Assembly: GCA_930990965.1 (NCBI GenBank) | Contig: CAKNRQ010000006.1 | Location: 1 to 64,000 of the forward strand | Source of the DNA: an uncultured Clostridia bacterium | GTDB lineage: Bacteria > Bacillota > Clostridia > Oscillospirales > Oscillospiraceae | DNA length: 64,000 nt | Direction: 5' to 3' | Shown here: piece after piece, positions 34,201 to 41,722 of the stretch | Layout: every line of letters starts with the position of its first letter | How positions within the stretch are numbered: the stretch's first letter is position 1 | Translations under genes and position numbers: made by a program | Notes under the pieces: model-generated | The model's input: only the letters and a program-made list of their open reading frames with translations | What the model was told of the DNA's origin: nothing | Databases searched by the model: none

Positions 34201-34929
34201 GTTCTCGCCACCAGTTTTGCTGTCCAGAACAACAGAAACGTCCTTTTCAGATCCATTACCAGTCACGGTGCTATCAGTCATGGTCAGGCTGGCTTTGTTG
34301 CTCTTGGCGTCAACGTTTACGCCGCCCCAGCCGTTGCCGGTGGCAGAGAAGTCAGTCGCCTCGACCGAGCCACCGTTGTTGACAACAAGGCCGTAGCCGT
34401 AGCAGTTGTTGACGGTCACGTCTTTAAGGGTAACGTCTGCGTTGTCGTAGACATGAATACCGTGCTTTATGTAATGGCTAGCCTTCACGCCCTCAATGGT
34501 AATATTTTCAATAGTTACCTTGCCACTAGTGATGTTAAAAACATGAATATCACGATTTTGTATGTCTGATCCCGAGGCCGTAATGGTAATGCCGTCGCCC
34601 GCTCCCTGAATAGTGAGATCCTTATTTATGGTATAAACCCCATACGCATTACTATCACTCAAGGCAGCTCCATTAGCCGCATCGAGATCATACTCAATTA
34701 TAATGGTGTCACCGGGGGTTGCATAGTTTATTGCACCCCTTAGGTACTTAAAAGTTGGTTTTTCTGTATCCGGAGTAGCGCCATTTTCCACGCCGCCTTC
34801 ATTTACATAAATAGTCTTGGTAGTCGAGGGATGCGTCTCTGCCCCCGGCCCCTCAGCCATTGCTCCTACTGTGCCCAGTGCAAAGACCATGCACAGTGCT
34901 AACAGTGCGGAAAGTATGCGTTTTTTCAT
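31216..34929 (-). CDS. SLH-domain surface protein with beta-helix and InlB-like repeats
   Basis: This 1237-residue exported protein has a signal peptide (1-25, cleavage after AMA). A long Thr/Ser/Asn-rich region from about 45 to 640 has the short repeating strands of a right-handed beta-helix (repeats like GSDITVNGCGSHAL and GDSKISVTDAGMF). Five or so divergent InlB-type B repeats follow from about 680 to 1060 (KVTVSVSTKTGYISGVRV, ETVYISIYPNNGYVLNTLRV). Three SLH domains end the protein (PFTDVRTTDWYYDEVLYVYN and two more). SLH domains attach to pyruvylated secondary wall polymer, so it is a wall-bound surface protein, perhaps an adhesin or glycan-binding protein. The start MKKRIL has GGGGA upstream. 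The coding sequence is less GC-rich in its beta-helix part. Confidence 0.88.
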   Translation of the reverse strand: MKKRILSALLALCMVFALGTVGAMAEGPGAETHPSTTKTIYVNEGGVENGATPDTEKPTFKYLRGAINYATPGDTIIIEYDLDAANGAALSDSNAYGVYTINKDLTIQGAGDGITITASGSDIQNRDIHVFNITSGKVTIENITIEGVKASHYIKHGIHVYDNADVTLKDVTVNNCYGYGLVVNNGGSVEATDFSATGNGWGGVNVDAKSNKASLTMTDSTVTGNGSEKDVSVVLDSKTGGENTVELVGGTYNKVMTNTQDEKGEERSVGTSDVTISKSKIDNLSLNGTGTDKVQIKDNATVGTITGSNNQSGSRVSVTESTVTSAPASLGFTLTYVNANVGDKTGVTSDGIVATIDGEGYETLKAALEEANKATGDEPVVIELLGNDSSLGQINMTLKQDIQINGGGHTVTVSPANITSTTKAFTLQGATLTLNNVKMNISGTQSSNNTGYDGTAFDVQNNGSELKLIGGTKLTLDELESAIVFTTKVSSAENMGKITMDGDSTLTITTIDGNVSNGGVWNINGSDITVNGCGSHALSTEKFTASGDSKISVTDAGMFALYGTVIDLRDSTELTVTNCGSKIDGTLGSSEPTYKYQSPVQIKSTGTIIGTPSMTVAENAQVTVTGTKDGNDTIFVPDNATYESASADVSATIKTKEVGEDETPSIFVVNYVVNGNVVYTESTNNSSYKISDPSEVNAETTNFDCWLVGTEKHAPGTTITLTASTTDFTAKYSEPVVPEPDKYSINLVINNGEGGSASVNKNIAAKGEKVTVSVSTKTGYISGVRVVTASGTPVTMSDTSFTMPDESVTVTVTFTATTTPPEETTEYDIHVLSANYGYVSAESTAAQGETVYISIYPNNGYVLNTLRVYRGNNITVSTYQVSDTVYRFTMPAEDVTIVPTFKLDNEFDINLSYNRNYGSVTARVDGDVTYVAQEYDRVYIYTEPNKGYMVKDVTVSIDAWDEVEVELEREGVYSFRMPDADVEVEVTFAPGYEITIDDDIRYGEITTDPEDYAAEDDTVEVYFKPSNGYKLKTIEVFTGKDFDDEVTVRLHSSGDYYRFTMPDGDVYITAEFERTTMPFTDVRTTDWYYDEVLYVYNNGLMEGVSSYSFNPSGTMTREMFWAVLGRIDGQSITGTNWASQARSWAMNEGVSDGTNPTSLITREEMVTMLWRYAGSRAASGGLSRFNDASTISSWASTAMSWAVNNGIIDGVTSNTIQPRGTADRAQCAAIFMRYDQM

Positions 34930-34970
34930 ACTTATTCCCCTTTCTAAACATAATATCCCAAAAGTTTTTA

Positions 34971-35011
34971 GCTTCATTTTAAGATGAAGCTAGAACGGCA
35001 CTAGTGCCGTT
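34971..35011 (-). repeat. Two palindromes in the SLH gene leader
   Basis: AACGGCACTAGTGCCGTT (34994-35011) is a perfect 18-bp palindrome. GCTTCAT/ATGAAGC arms at 34971-34977 and 34984-34990 form another, nearly complete over 20 bp. Both lie downstream of the predicted transcription start, so they would be hairpins in the mRNA leader or operator sites in DNA. Confidence 0.65.
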
Positions 35012-35014
35012 TCC

Positions 35015-35080
35015 ATGTAACGTTACATATCGTAACACAATAGTTTCAAATTGTCAATAAGAGAGTTACAAAATTGTAAC
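35015..35080 (-). promoter_or_regulatory. Operator array of GTTAC/GTAAC palindromes at the SLH promoter
   Basis: Three inverted repeats share GTTAC/GTAAC arms: ATGTAACGTTACAT (35015-35028, perfect), GTTAC-ATATC-GTAAC (35022-35036) and GTTACAAAATTGTAAC (35065-35080, perfect but for the central pair). They cover the predicted start site, the -10 box and the region upstream of the -35 box. This is a typical repressor layout, and the adjacent TetR-type regulator is the obvious candidate. Confidence 0.65.
35029..35057 (-). promoter_or_regulatory. Promoter of the SLH surface protein gene
   Basis: On the minus strand a perfect TTGACA (35052-35057) and TACGAT (35029-35034) are separated by 17 bp. 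The start site would be near 35022, giving a leader of about 90 nt. Confidence 0.75.
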
Positions 35081-35086
35081 AAAAAG

Positions 35087-35641
35087 CTATAAGAGATCTA
35101 TCCTTGTAAAAAGCTCCCGCAGCGGCCCCGGCAGGGCGTCCGTCATATAGCGCGCAAGCTCCGCGCTCGACGTGCGCATGCCCGAGAGCACCCACTTCAC
35201 CGTCATGGACACGCTGCCCCGGCAGTAGAGCTCCAAGAGGAAGGCCGTCTCCCCCTCCGGCGCCGCGCCGGTCTTGCGCTCAATGAGCCGGGTGTAGAAG
35301 TCCAGGATGGCCTGCGCGTCGTGCTCCTTGAGCGAGTTCGTGCCGTCTGCGCGGAACGCCGCGGCAAAAAACACCCGCTCGGCCCGGATGTACTCAAACT
35401 TGAGCTCCAACCCCTCGCGCACCGTCCGGCCCGAGCCCATGTGCTCAAAGCTGCGCTCAAGCAGCTTGCCGAAATACCAGTTTATGAGGTCGTACTTGTC
35501 CAGAAAGTTGCGGTAAAACGTCTGCCGCGCCACGCCGCAGCGGCGCACAAGCTCAGTTACCGTGATGTTGTCCACACTCTGGGTGCGCATGCACTCCTCC
35601 ATCGCCCGCGCCAGGGCGTACTTTGTCGCCTCGCTCGACAT
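35087..35641 (-). CDS. TetR/AcrR-family transcriptional regulator
   Basis: This 184-residue regulator has an N-terminal TetR helix-turn-helix (about 8-52; ITVTELVRRCGVARQTFYRNF). Its helical C-terminal domain resembles the type found in DhaS-like regulators (LINWYFGKLLERSFEHM, then a C-terminal LARYMTDALPGPLRELF). It lies directly upstream of the SLH gene on the same strand, and the intervening 157 bp hold a repressor-type operator array, so it probably controls that gene. It is divergent from a GntR-ABC operon. The start has AGGTGGTG upstream. Confidence 0.85.
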   Translation of the reverse strand: MSSEATKYALARAMEECMRTQSVDNITVTELVRRCGVARQTFYRNFLDKYDLINWYFGKLLERSFEHMGSGRTVREGLELKFEYIRAERVFFAAAFRADGTNSLKEHDAQAILDFYTRLIERKTGAAPEGETAFLLELYCRGSVSMTVKWVLSGMRTSSAELARYMTDALPGPLRELFTRIDLL

Positions 35642-35662
35642 TTTATCACCACCTTACTTTAA

Positions 35663-35691
35663 AATATAACAAAAACTGTCGAGAACGGCAA
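35663..35691 (-). promoter_or_regulatory. Promoter of the TetR gene
   Basis: On the minus strand TTGCCG (35686-35691) and TATATT (35663-35668) are spaced by 17 bp, 22 bp upstream of the start codon. Confidence 0.6.
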
Positions 35692-35703
35692 GCGCGATTT
35701 CTC

Positions 35704-35731
35704 TTGACTTTTGTCTTATTTGCATTATAAT
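35704..35731 (+). promoter_or_regulatory. Promoter of the GntR-ABC operon
   Basis: TTGACT (35704-35709) and a perfect TATAAT (35726-35731) are separated by 16 bp, 27 bp before the GntR start codon. It lies back to back with the TetR promoter. Confidence 0.75.
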
Positions 35732-35757
35732 AAATAATACAAAAGGAGGTGGTTGTC

Positions 35758-36138
35758 ATGCTGCTCAAGCTGGATATGTCCTCGCGCGTACCCATCTACA
35801 TGCAGATACGCAACCAGATTGTGCTCGGCATCGCCTCGGGCGAGCTCGCGCCGGGCGAGAAACTGCCGACGATACGCGCGCTCGCCGAACAGAGCGGCGT
35901 GAACATGATGACCGTCAACAAGGCTTACGGCCTTCTGAAGCAGCAGGGTTACATCACGACGGACCGCCGTGGCGGTACCGTCGTGACCGGCTCACCGGGG
36001 GCCGGGGCCCTTAGCGAGCGCTATATGGACGCGCTGCGCGTAATTGCCGCCGAGGCGCGTCTGGCGGGCATGGGCGAGGACGAGTTTGTCGCGCTCTGCC
36101 GGGATATCTATGAGGAAGGGGGCGGCGGCGGTGCTTAA
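35758..36138 (+). CDS. GntR-family regulator (YtrA/YhcF type)
   Basis: This 126-residue short GntR regulator has a winged helix domain: VPIYMQIRNQIVLGIASGEL (about 10-29), LPTIRALAEQSGVNMMTVNK and the wing GYITTDRRGGTVV. A short helical tail replaces the effector domain. Such YtrA-like repressors head operons for ABC exporters responsive to cell-wall-active peptides. AAGGAGGT lies 8 bp before the ATG. The next gene starts inside its last codons. Confidence 0.87.
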   Translation: MLLKLDMSSRVPIYMQIRNQIVLGIASGELAPGEKLPTIRALAEQSGVNMMTVNKAYGLLKQQGYITTDRRGGTVVTGSPGAGALSERYMDALRVIAAEARLAGMGEDEFVALCRDIYEEGGGGGA

Positions 36139-37498
36139 GCTGCTGTTTTTCGTGCTTATCTGGTCGGTTGTGCCCATAATGGCGGTTATGATGTGCAACG
36201 AAGCGAAGCCGAAGAAGGGCATCATCCTCGGCGTAACCCTGCCCTATACCGCGCAGCACGACGCGCGGGTGCTGGACATCCTGCGCCGGTTTAAGCGCGC
36301 GGAGTGGCTTTGGGTTCTTATAGAGACTGCCGCCTGGCTGCCGCTGCATTTCTTTGGCGGCGAAGGCATGGCGATCGGCGTAATGTGCGTGATGTTTATT
36401 CCGATGATCCTCGGGCCGTATATAATCTACGCCCGCGCGAATAAAAAGCTGCGCGCCCTCAAGGCGGCCGAGGACTGGGCCACGCCCTACTCCGGCGGCA
36501 TGGTGATAGATTTGAAGGCCGCCGCCGAGCCGCCCAGGCCGGTGAAGCGCTGGCTCTTCGTGCCGCCGATAATAATTGCGCTTGTGCCGGGCATCCTGGC
36601 CCTGACCACCGACGTGGGCGAGGGCGAGCGGCTGGGAGGGCTCATCTTCTCGGCCTCGTTCGCGGTAGTGGGTATAGTGTGCCTGCTGCTCTACCCGCTC
36701 ATCTATCGCCAGCGCGGCGACGTCGCCGGTGACGACAGCGACTTGAACGCAACGCTCACCCGTGTGCGGCGCTACAACTGGTTCAAGATGCTGCTGGGCA
36801 CTACATACATGACCGTGTTCTTCTCGCTCGCGTTCTGGCTGCTGCGTGACAACGACATGTGGACCATGATAGTCTCCGTAGTGTTCATGGCGGCTCTGAT
36901 CGGGTTCTGCATGGCAACCGAGTTCGCCGTCCGGCACGCGCAGGAGCGGTTGACCGCCGGAGAGCGCAGCGGCTATGTGGACGAGGACGACCTCTGGCTC
37001 TGGGGGCTCTTCTACAACAACCCCGGCGACCGGCATCTCTTCATCAACGACCGCACCGGCTCCGGCATGGGCGTCAACGTCGGCCGCCCGGCCGGTAAAC
37101 TCATCATCATAGGCACCGCCGTGCTGCTCATCGGCCTCGCCGTGTTCGGCCTTACGATGGCCGCGGGCTTCGACGCGCCGCGCGAGGGGTATATAGAGGA
37201 CGGCACGCTCTACTTCCAGCATTTCTCCGAGAAGTATGAGATAGCGCTGGACGACATTGAGAGCGTGGAACTGCTGGATGAACTGCCCGAGGCCCGGAGG
37301 ATAGCCGGCACGGGTATGAGCACCCTGCTCGAGGGCCGTTTCACCGTCGAGGGCTACGAAAACGTGCGCATCAGCCTCAACCCGCAGGAACCGCCGTTCA
37401 TAGCGATAACGACGACGGACACGGCGCGGATTTTCTCGCTCGAGACGCCGGAGGAGACCGCGGCGTTCTATGAGGAGATATTGGAGGCGGTGGCATGA
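36131..37498 (+). CDS. DUF5808-containing membrane protein with C-terminal PH-like domain
   Basis: This 455-residue membrane protein has about eight hydrophobic segments. A loop reads DLWLWGLFYNNPGDRHLFIN (about 287-306), which fits the DUF5808 pattern. The C-terminal extracytoplasmic or cytoplasmic domain of about 90 residues (DDIESVELLDELPEARRI to the end) recurs as a separate gene at 37883. The start is a GTG overlapping the GntR stop by 8 bp, with GAGGAAGGG upstream; an ATG at 36110 is the alternative. Its place after a GntR regulator and before an ABC exporter suggests a role in sensing or immunity, by inference only. Confidence 0.65.
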   Translation: MLKLLFFVLIWSVVPIMAVMMCNEAKPKKGIILGVTLPYTAQHDARVLDILRRFKRAEWLWVLIETAAWLPLHFFGGEGMAIGVMCVMFIPMILGPYIIYARANKKLRALKAAEDWATPYSGGMVIDLKAAAEPPRPVKRWLFVPPIIIALVPGILALTTDVGEGERLGGLIFSASFAVVGIVCLLLYPLIYRQRGDVAGDDSDLNATLTRVRRYNWFKMLLGTTYMTVFFSLAFWLLRDNDMWTMIVSVVFMAALIGFCMATEFAVRHAQERLTAGERSGYVDEDDLWLWGLFYNNPGDRHLFINDRTGSGMGVNVGRPAGKLIIIGTAVLLIGLAVFGLTMAAGFDAPREGYIEDGTLYFQHFSEKYEIALDDIESVELLDELPEARRIAGTGMSTLLEGRFTVEGYENVRISLNPQEPPFIAITTTDTARIFSLETPEETAAFYEEILEAVA

Positions 37499-37833
37499 AT
37501 GTCAATGTGGGCGCCATAAGCTGCGGAGTGTTCTGCGCGCTCTTCCTGCTGCTGGGCGCGATATTCTCCGCGCTCCGCGAAAGGGGCGTCCGGCTCATCA
37601 GCGGCTTTGGCTCGCTGCCGCCGGAAAAGCGCGCGCTCTACGACACGGAACGCATGTGGCGCGACCAGCGCAACAACTTCTTTATCTGGGCTGCGGTCTT
37701 CGCCGTCGGAGCCGCGCTCTCGCTGCTCGTCTCGCAAGGCCTTGCCATAGCCGCGTTCGTGGTCTGGCTGGTACTCTTCCTCAGGGACGTACACTTTGAC
37801 GCCGAAAAGGCGTTCGCCAAGTACAAAAAGTGA
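37495..37833 (+). CDS. DUF3784-like membrane protein
   Basis: This 112-residue protein has a first hydrophobic segment (about 9-28), a cytosolic loop LISGFGSLPPEKRALYD (about 34-50) that is the hallmark of DUF3784, and two further hydrophobic segments (about 62-95). It ends with a basic tail. It overlaps the preceding gene by 4 bp (ATGA). Function is unknown, but the family is common in operons of small ABC exporters and their regulators. Confidence 0.72.
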   Translation: MNVNVGAISCGVFCALFLLLGAIFSALRERGVRLISGFGSLPPEKRALYDTERMWRDQRNNFFIWAAVFAVGAALSLLVSQGLAIAAFVVWLVLFLRDVHFDAEKAFAKYKK

Positions 37834-37882
37834 CCGCTTGCAGCCGCAGGACTCTAAATACAGGATGACAGGAGGGGTTTTC

Positions 37883-38308
37883 ATGAAAGAACGCAAACTG
37901 GATTTGAACTGGCGGGTAATCTTCGCGGCCGTACTCATCCTTTTGATTGCAGCCTTCATACTCTTCGCAATTTTCACGCCGAGGCATGCGGAGATAGACG
38001 GAGATACGCTGCGCTTCAAGCATCTGTTCACCAGCTTTGACGTGCCGCTCGGAGACGTGGCGTCCGTCGAGCTGCTGGACTCGCTCCCCTCCCTGAACAA
38101 GGTGAGCGGCATCGGGGTTTTCTTCCTCTCCGAGGGGACGTACAGGGTTGACGGCTACGGCACTTGTACGATAAGCCTCAACCAGAGCGAACCACCCTTC
38201 ATTGCCGTTACGGACAAGAGCGGCGAGAGCTGGCTGTTCAGTTTGAACGACCAGGACACCACGCGCGAGTTCTACGGCGAGCTGGCAGACAAAATACCAC
38301 AGAATTGA
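37883..38308 (+). CDS. Membrane-anchored PH-like domain protein, paralogue of the 36131 gene C terminus
   Basis: The 141-residue protein has one membrane anchor (about 13-30) and a domain of about 100 residues. That domain aligns with the C terminus of the gene at 36131-37498: DVASVELLDSLPSLNKV against DIESVELLDELPEARRI, CTISLNQSEPPFIAVT against VRISLNPQEPPFIAIT, and a final FYGEL/FYEEI. The fold looks like the bacterial PH domain seen in such membrane proteins. GGAGGGG precedes the ATG. It lies in the GntR-ABC operon. Confidence 0.65.
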   Translation: MKERKLDLNWRVIFAAVLILLIAAFILFAIFTPRHAEIDGDTLRFKHLFTSFDVPLGDVASVELLDSLPSLNKVSGIGVFFLSEGTYRVDGYGTCTISLNQSEPPFIAVTDKSGESWLFSLNDQDTTREFYGELADKIPQN

Positions 38309-38439
38309 TAAAATGTTGAAAATTACGCAGCACACTGTCGCCGCAGGCATGTATGCTCACGCCTGCGTGCGGAACACATTTCCCTACCGAGATTCCGGCG
38401 GCGCGCGTTTGCCGTCAATTAAATAAGGAGGGCATACCC

Positions 38440-39147
38440 ATGCTCCGAATAGAACACCTGACAAAAACCTACGGCAGCAAGAAGGCCGTAGACGACCTCA
38501 CTCTCCACATCGAGCCCGGCCAGATCTACGGCTTCATCGGCCACAACGGCGCGGGCAAGACTACGACCATCAAGGCCTGCTGCGGCATCATGAGCTTTGA
38601 CGAGGGAGAAATCTACATAGACGGCAAGAGCGTCAAGACCCAGCCGCTGGAGTGCAAGCGCGTGCTCTCGTACATACCGGACAACCCCGACCTATACGAT
38701 TTCCTCTCCGGCATCAAGTACCTGAACTTCATCTGTGACATCTTCAGCGTGCCGCAGGCAGAGCGCCAGGAGCGCATACACCGCTATGCCGACCTCTTCG
38801 AGCTCACGGGCGACCTCGCCGAGCCGATAAGCGCCTACTCCCACGGCATGAAGCAGAAGCTGGCCATCATCTCCGCGCTGGTACACTCGCCGAAACTCAT
38901 CATCATGGACGAGCCCTTCGTCGGCCTCGACCCCGTGGCCACGCACAAGCTCAAGGGCATCATGCGCGAGCACTGCGACGCCGGCGGCGCGATATTCTTC
39001 TCCACGCACGTGCTCGAGGTTGCGGAGAAACTCTGCGACATGGTGGCCATAATCAAGGGCGGCAAGCTCATCAAGGCCGGAACTATGGACGAGGTGCGCG
39101 GCGACGACTCTCTGGAGGACGTGTTCCTCGAGCTGGAGGAGGAGTAA
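38440..39147 (+). CDS. ABC exporter ATP-binding protein
   Basis: This 235-residue ATPase has Walker A GHNGAGKTT (about 37-45), a signature variant AYSHGMKQKLAI (about 133-144), Walker B LIIMDEPFVGLDP and the switch histidine in FFSTHVLE. The short length and the SHGMKQK signature are typical of bacteriocin or lantibiotic-type exporters (BcrA/YtrB-like). AAGGAGGG precedes the ATG, placing the start 87 bp inside the open frame. The membrane partner follows after 3 bp. Confidence 0.9.
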   Translation: MLRIEHLTKTYGSKKAVDDLTLHIEPGQIYGFIGHNGAGKTTTIKACCGIMSFDEGEIYIDGKSVKTQPLECKRVLSYIPDNPDLYDFLSGIKYLNFICDIFSVPQAERQERIHRYADLFELTGDLAEPISAYSHGMKQKLAIISALVHSPKLIIMDEPFVGLDPVATHKLKGIMREHCDAGGAIFFSTHVLEVAEKLCDMVAIIKGGKLIKAGTMDEVRGDDSLEDVFLELEEE

Positions 39148-39150
39148 GCC

Positions 39151-40740
39151 ATGTTAAAAGCCCTGCTCAGGACCCAGCTCTCAAGCGTGCTGGCCTCTCT
39201 GACGCGCTCATCCAAGGGCACGCAGAATACCTCGCGCGTCTCTACCGGCATCGTACTGGTCATCATTCTCATCGGCGTGGGCCTCATAGCCTTCGCCTGC
39301 GGCATGATGTTCGACATGCTGGCCGCCCCGCTGCACGAGGCCGGCCTCGATTGGTTCTACTTCGCCATTGGCGCGCTTTCAGCCTTTGCGCTGAGCTTCA
39401 TAGGCAGCGTATTCACCGCGCAGCAGCAACTCTTTAACGCTCGCGACAACGAGCTGCTGCTGGCCATGCCGATACCGCCGAGGCTCATACTCGGCTCCCG
39501 CATGGCCACGCTGCTCGTGCTCAACTACGCGCTCGAGCTCGTTATGCTCATACCTGTGGGTATAGTCTGGGGCATGAATGTAGGCTTCAGCGCCACCGGT
39601 CTGGTGGGCTTTGTTGTGTGTCTGATACTGCTGCCCCTTCTCGTGCTGACCTTCACCTGCCTCATCGCGTGGATACTCGCCGCCGTCAGCTCCCGTATGC
39701 GCAACAAGACCATCATCACAATGGCGCTCTACCTCATCTTCCTGGCGGCATACTTCTACATTTACATGAACTTCAGCAACCTGCTCAACGAGCTGGTTGC
39801 CAACGGCGCCGCGCTGGCAGGCGGCATGAGCGCGGTCTATCCCATCTACGCCTTCGGGCAGGCGGCAGCAGCGGGAGACTTGCTCGCTATGGGCGGTTTC
39901 GCGCTGTGCTGCATCATCCCCTTCGCCATTGTCTACGTCATACTCTCGGCCGGCTTCCTCTCCGTCACGACGCGCCGGCCGGCGGCGAAAAAGCTCGTCT
40001 ACCGTGAGCGCCGCCTCGCCGTCAGCAGCGCCTCTTCAGCGCTCTTCAAGAAGGAGCTCGCCCACTTCGGCTCCAACGGCATGTACATACTCAACGCCTC
40101 TATGGGCTCCATCCTCACCATAGCTGCGGCCGTCGCTCTGATAATCTACCGCGACACCGTGTCTGCCGTGCTCACCCTCCTGCCTGAGGGCTGGACGAGC
40201 GCTTTGATGGTCATGGCACTGTGCTTCCTCTGCGGCACGGATGTCATAAGTGCGCCCAGCATCTCACTTGAGGGCAAGACGCTCTGGCTGCTCAAGAGCC
40301 TGCCCGTGACGCCCAGAGTGATACTTATGAGTAAAGTGAAAACGCACGTTGCCGTCGCCCTGCCGGTCACGCTCATCGCCTCCGTCTGCTGCATCCTCGC
40401 GCTGACGATGACGCCGCTGGAGTGCGCGCTGGTAATTGTCATCCCCGCGCTCATGACGCTCTTCGGCGCGCTGCTGGGCGTGGTGGTGAACCTGCGCTTC
40501 CCCAAGTTCGACTACATAAACGAGACGGCGGTTATCAAGAACTCCATGGCCGTCATGATTACAATGTTTGCATCCTGGGGCGTGCTGGCGGCACTGGTCG
40601 CGCTGTACGTGGTGCTGCTCGATAACGTCATCGGCATGGTTCCCTACATGTGCATCTGTGCCGTGGCCCTGGCCGCTGCCTGCGCGGCAATGTACCTCTA
40701 CCTCGGCCGCGGCGGTGCGAAACGCTTTGCCCAGCTATAA
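39151..40740 (+). CDS. Putative ABC exporter membrane subunit
   Basis: This 529-residue protein has about twelve to fourteen hydrophobic segments and no enzymatic motif. The central FTAQQQLFNARDNELLLAMP (about 89-108) and a later SISLEGKTLWLLKSLPVTP (about 369-387) are duplicated coupling-type motifs of large two-half ABC-2-like exporters: each contains a conserved LLLxLP-like element that may contact the ATPase. It ends the GntR operon. Substrate unknown; peptide or drug export is likely by context. Confidence 0.8.
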   Translation: MLKALLRTQLSSVLASLTRSSKGTQNTSRVSTGIVLVIILIGVGLIAFACGMMFDMLAAPLHEAGLDWFYFAIGALSAFALSFIGSVFTAQQQLFNARDNELLLAMPIPPRLILGSRMATLLVLNYALELVMLIPVGIVWGMNVGFSATGLVGFVVCLILLPLLVLTFTCLIAWILAAVSSRMRNKTIITMALYLIFLAAYFYIYMNFSNLLNELVANGAALAGGMSAVYPIYAFGQAAAAGDLLAMGGFALCCIIPFAIVYVILSAGFLSVTTRRPAAKKLVYRERRLAVSSASSALFKKELAHFGSNGMYILNASMGSILTIAAAVALIIYRDTVSAVLTLLPEGWTSALMVMALCFLCGTDVISAPSISLEGKTLWLLKSLPVTPRVILMSKVKTHVAVALPVTLIASVCCILALTMTPLECALVIVIPALMTLFGALLGVVVNLRFPKFDYINETAVIKNSMAVMITMFASWGVLAALVALYVVLLDNVIGMVPYMCICAVALAAACAAMYLYLGRGGAKRFAQL

Positions 40741-40755
40741 GCCAGGCCAACATAC

Positions 40756-40790
40756 AAAAAGGAGACGAAGCATGGCTTCGTCTCCTTTTA
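40756..40790. terminator. Bidirectional terminator between the ABC operon and the por operon
   Basis: A perfect stem of about 15 bp (AAAAGGAGACGAAGC / GCTTCGTCTCCTTTT) lies between the ABC permease stop and the end of the convergent oxidoreductase operon. Confidence 0.9.
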
Positions 40791-40802
40791 TTTAATGTAG
40801 TA

Positions 40803-41708
40803 TCAATCCTTACCGCACAGGCGCTTTATAAGCGCGTAGCGTTCATCTGCCGTCTTTTGCAGTATGCCCAGCTCTTCTTCCGTAAGCTTGTTGAACTTGC
40901 CGATGCCGCGCACGAACTCAGCTATCGTGATGGGGCTGCGGTTCTCGGTCATGTAGAACTTGCCCTTGTCGCACTCCCAAAGCGGGAACATGTTCGAGGC
41001 CACGGCGCGGCGCGCCACGGCTATGCTCTCGTTGGGCTTGAAGCTCCAGCCGGTCGGGCAGGGCGAGAACACGTGCAGGTAGGCAAAGCCGCGTTTGCTG
41101 GCCTCGAGGCCGTGCTGCACCTTGGCCACGAAGTCCGGCATGTTCGAGGGGCTGGCCGTGGCGCAATACTCGACGTTGTGCATCGCCATGATGAGCGGCA
41201 CATACTTCGCGCTCTGCTCCTTGCCGTTTATCGCCGCGCCGGTGGGTGTGGTGGAGGTACGGGAGCCGAGGTTGGTAGTGGACGAGCGCTGGAAGCCCGT
41301 GTTCATGTAGCCCTCGTTGTCGTAGCAGACGTAGAGCATCTTCGTGCCGCGCTCGGCCGCGCCGGAGAGGCTCTGGAAGCCGCAGTCGGCAGTGGCTCCG
41401 TCACCGGCTATGGCCACGATGTTCACGTCGGGACGTCCCTTCCTCTGGTACATCTCGCTCACGCCGGACATGAAGCTCGCGGTGTTGTCGAGGAGCGTGA
41501 TGTGTATGGGCGCCGTGCAGCCGTTCTGATAGCTCCAGCCGTCCACGCCCGCGCCGGCCATGCATCCGGGCGGCACGGCGAAGACGCTGTTGTTGCCCGC
41601 TATCTGCATTATGCGGCGCAGTATGAGCTCGCCGCCGCAGCCCTGGCAGGCCGAGGAACCGGGGGTCATGACCTGGGGCGCAGTCTTGAGAATATCCATG
41701 TAACTCAT
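40803..41708 (-). CDS. porB: Pyruvate-type 2-oxoacid:ferredoxin oxidoreductase, beta subunit
   Basis: This 301-residue TPP-binding subunit has GSSACQGCGGELI (about 17-29), the first cysteine pair for its Fe-S cluster, then VAIAGDGATADCGFQ (about 97-111) with the GDG cofactor motif, and YDNEGYMNTGFQRSS (about 128-142). A further Cys-containing FSPCPTGWSF follows near 214. It is the last gene of a four-gene operon in the order gamma, delta, alpha, beta, as in PorCDAB enzymes. Pyruvate is the likely substrate, 2-oxoisovalerate the main alternative. GGGAGG precedes the start. Confidence 0.9.
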   Translation of the reverse strand: MSYMDILKTAPQVMTPGSSACQGCGGELILRRIMQIAGNNSVFAVPPGCMAGAGVDGWSYQNGCTAPIHITLLDNTASFMSGVSEMYQRKGRPDVNIVAIAGDGATADCGFQSLSGAAERGTKMLYVCYDNEGYMNTGFQRSSTTNLGSRTSTTPTGAAINGKEQSAKYVPLIMAMHNVEYCATASPSNMPDFVAKVQHGLEASKRGFAYLHVFSPCPTGWSFKPNESIAVARRAVASNMFPLWECDKGKFYMTENRSPITIAEFVRGIGKFNKLTEEELGILQKTADERYALIKRLCGKD

Positions 41709-41722
41709 TTGAAAGCCTCCCT

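Noticed and set aside
31216..34929. Repeats in the SLH gene considered as a DNA repeat array
   Set aside because: The similarity is at protein level (divergent InlB-like and beta-helix repeats); no exact DNA repeats of useful length were seen.
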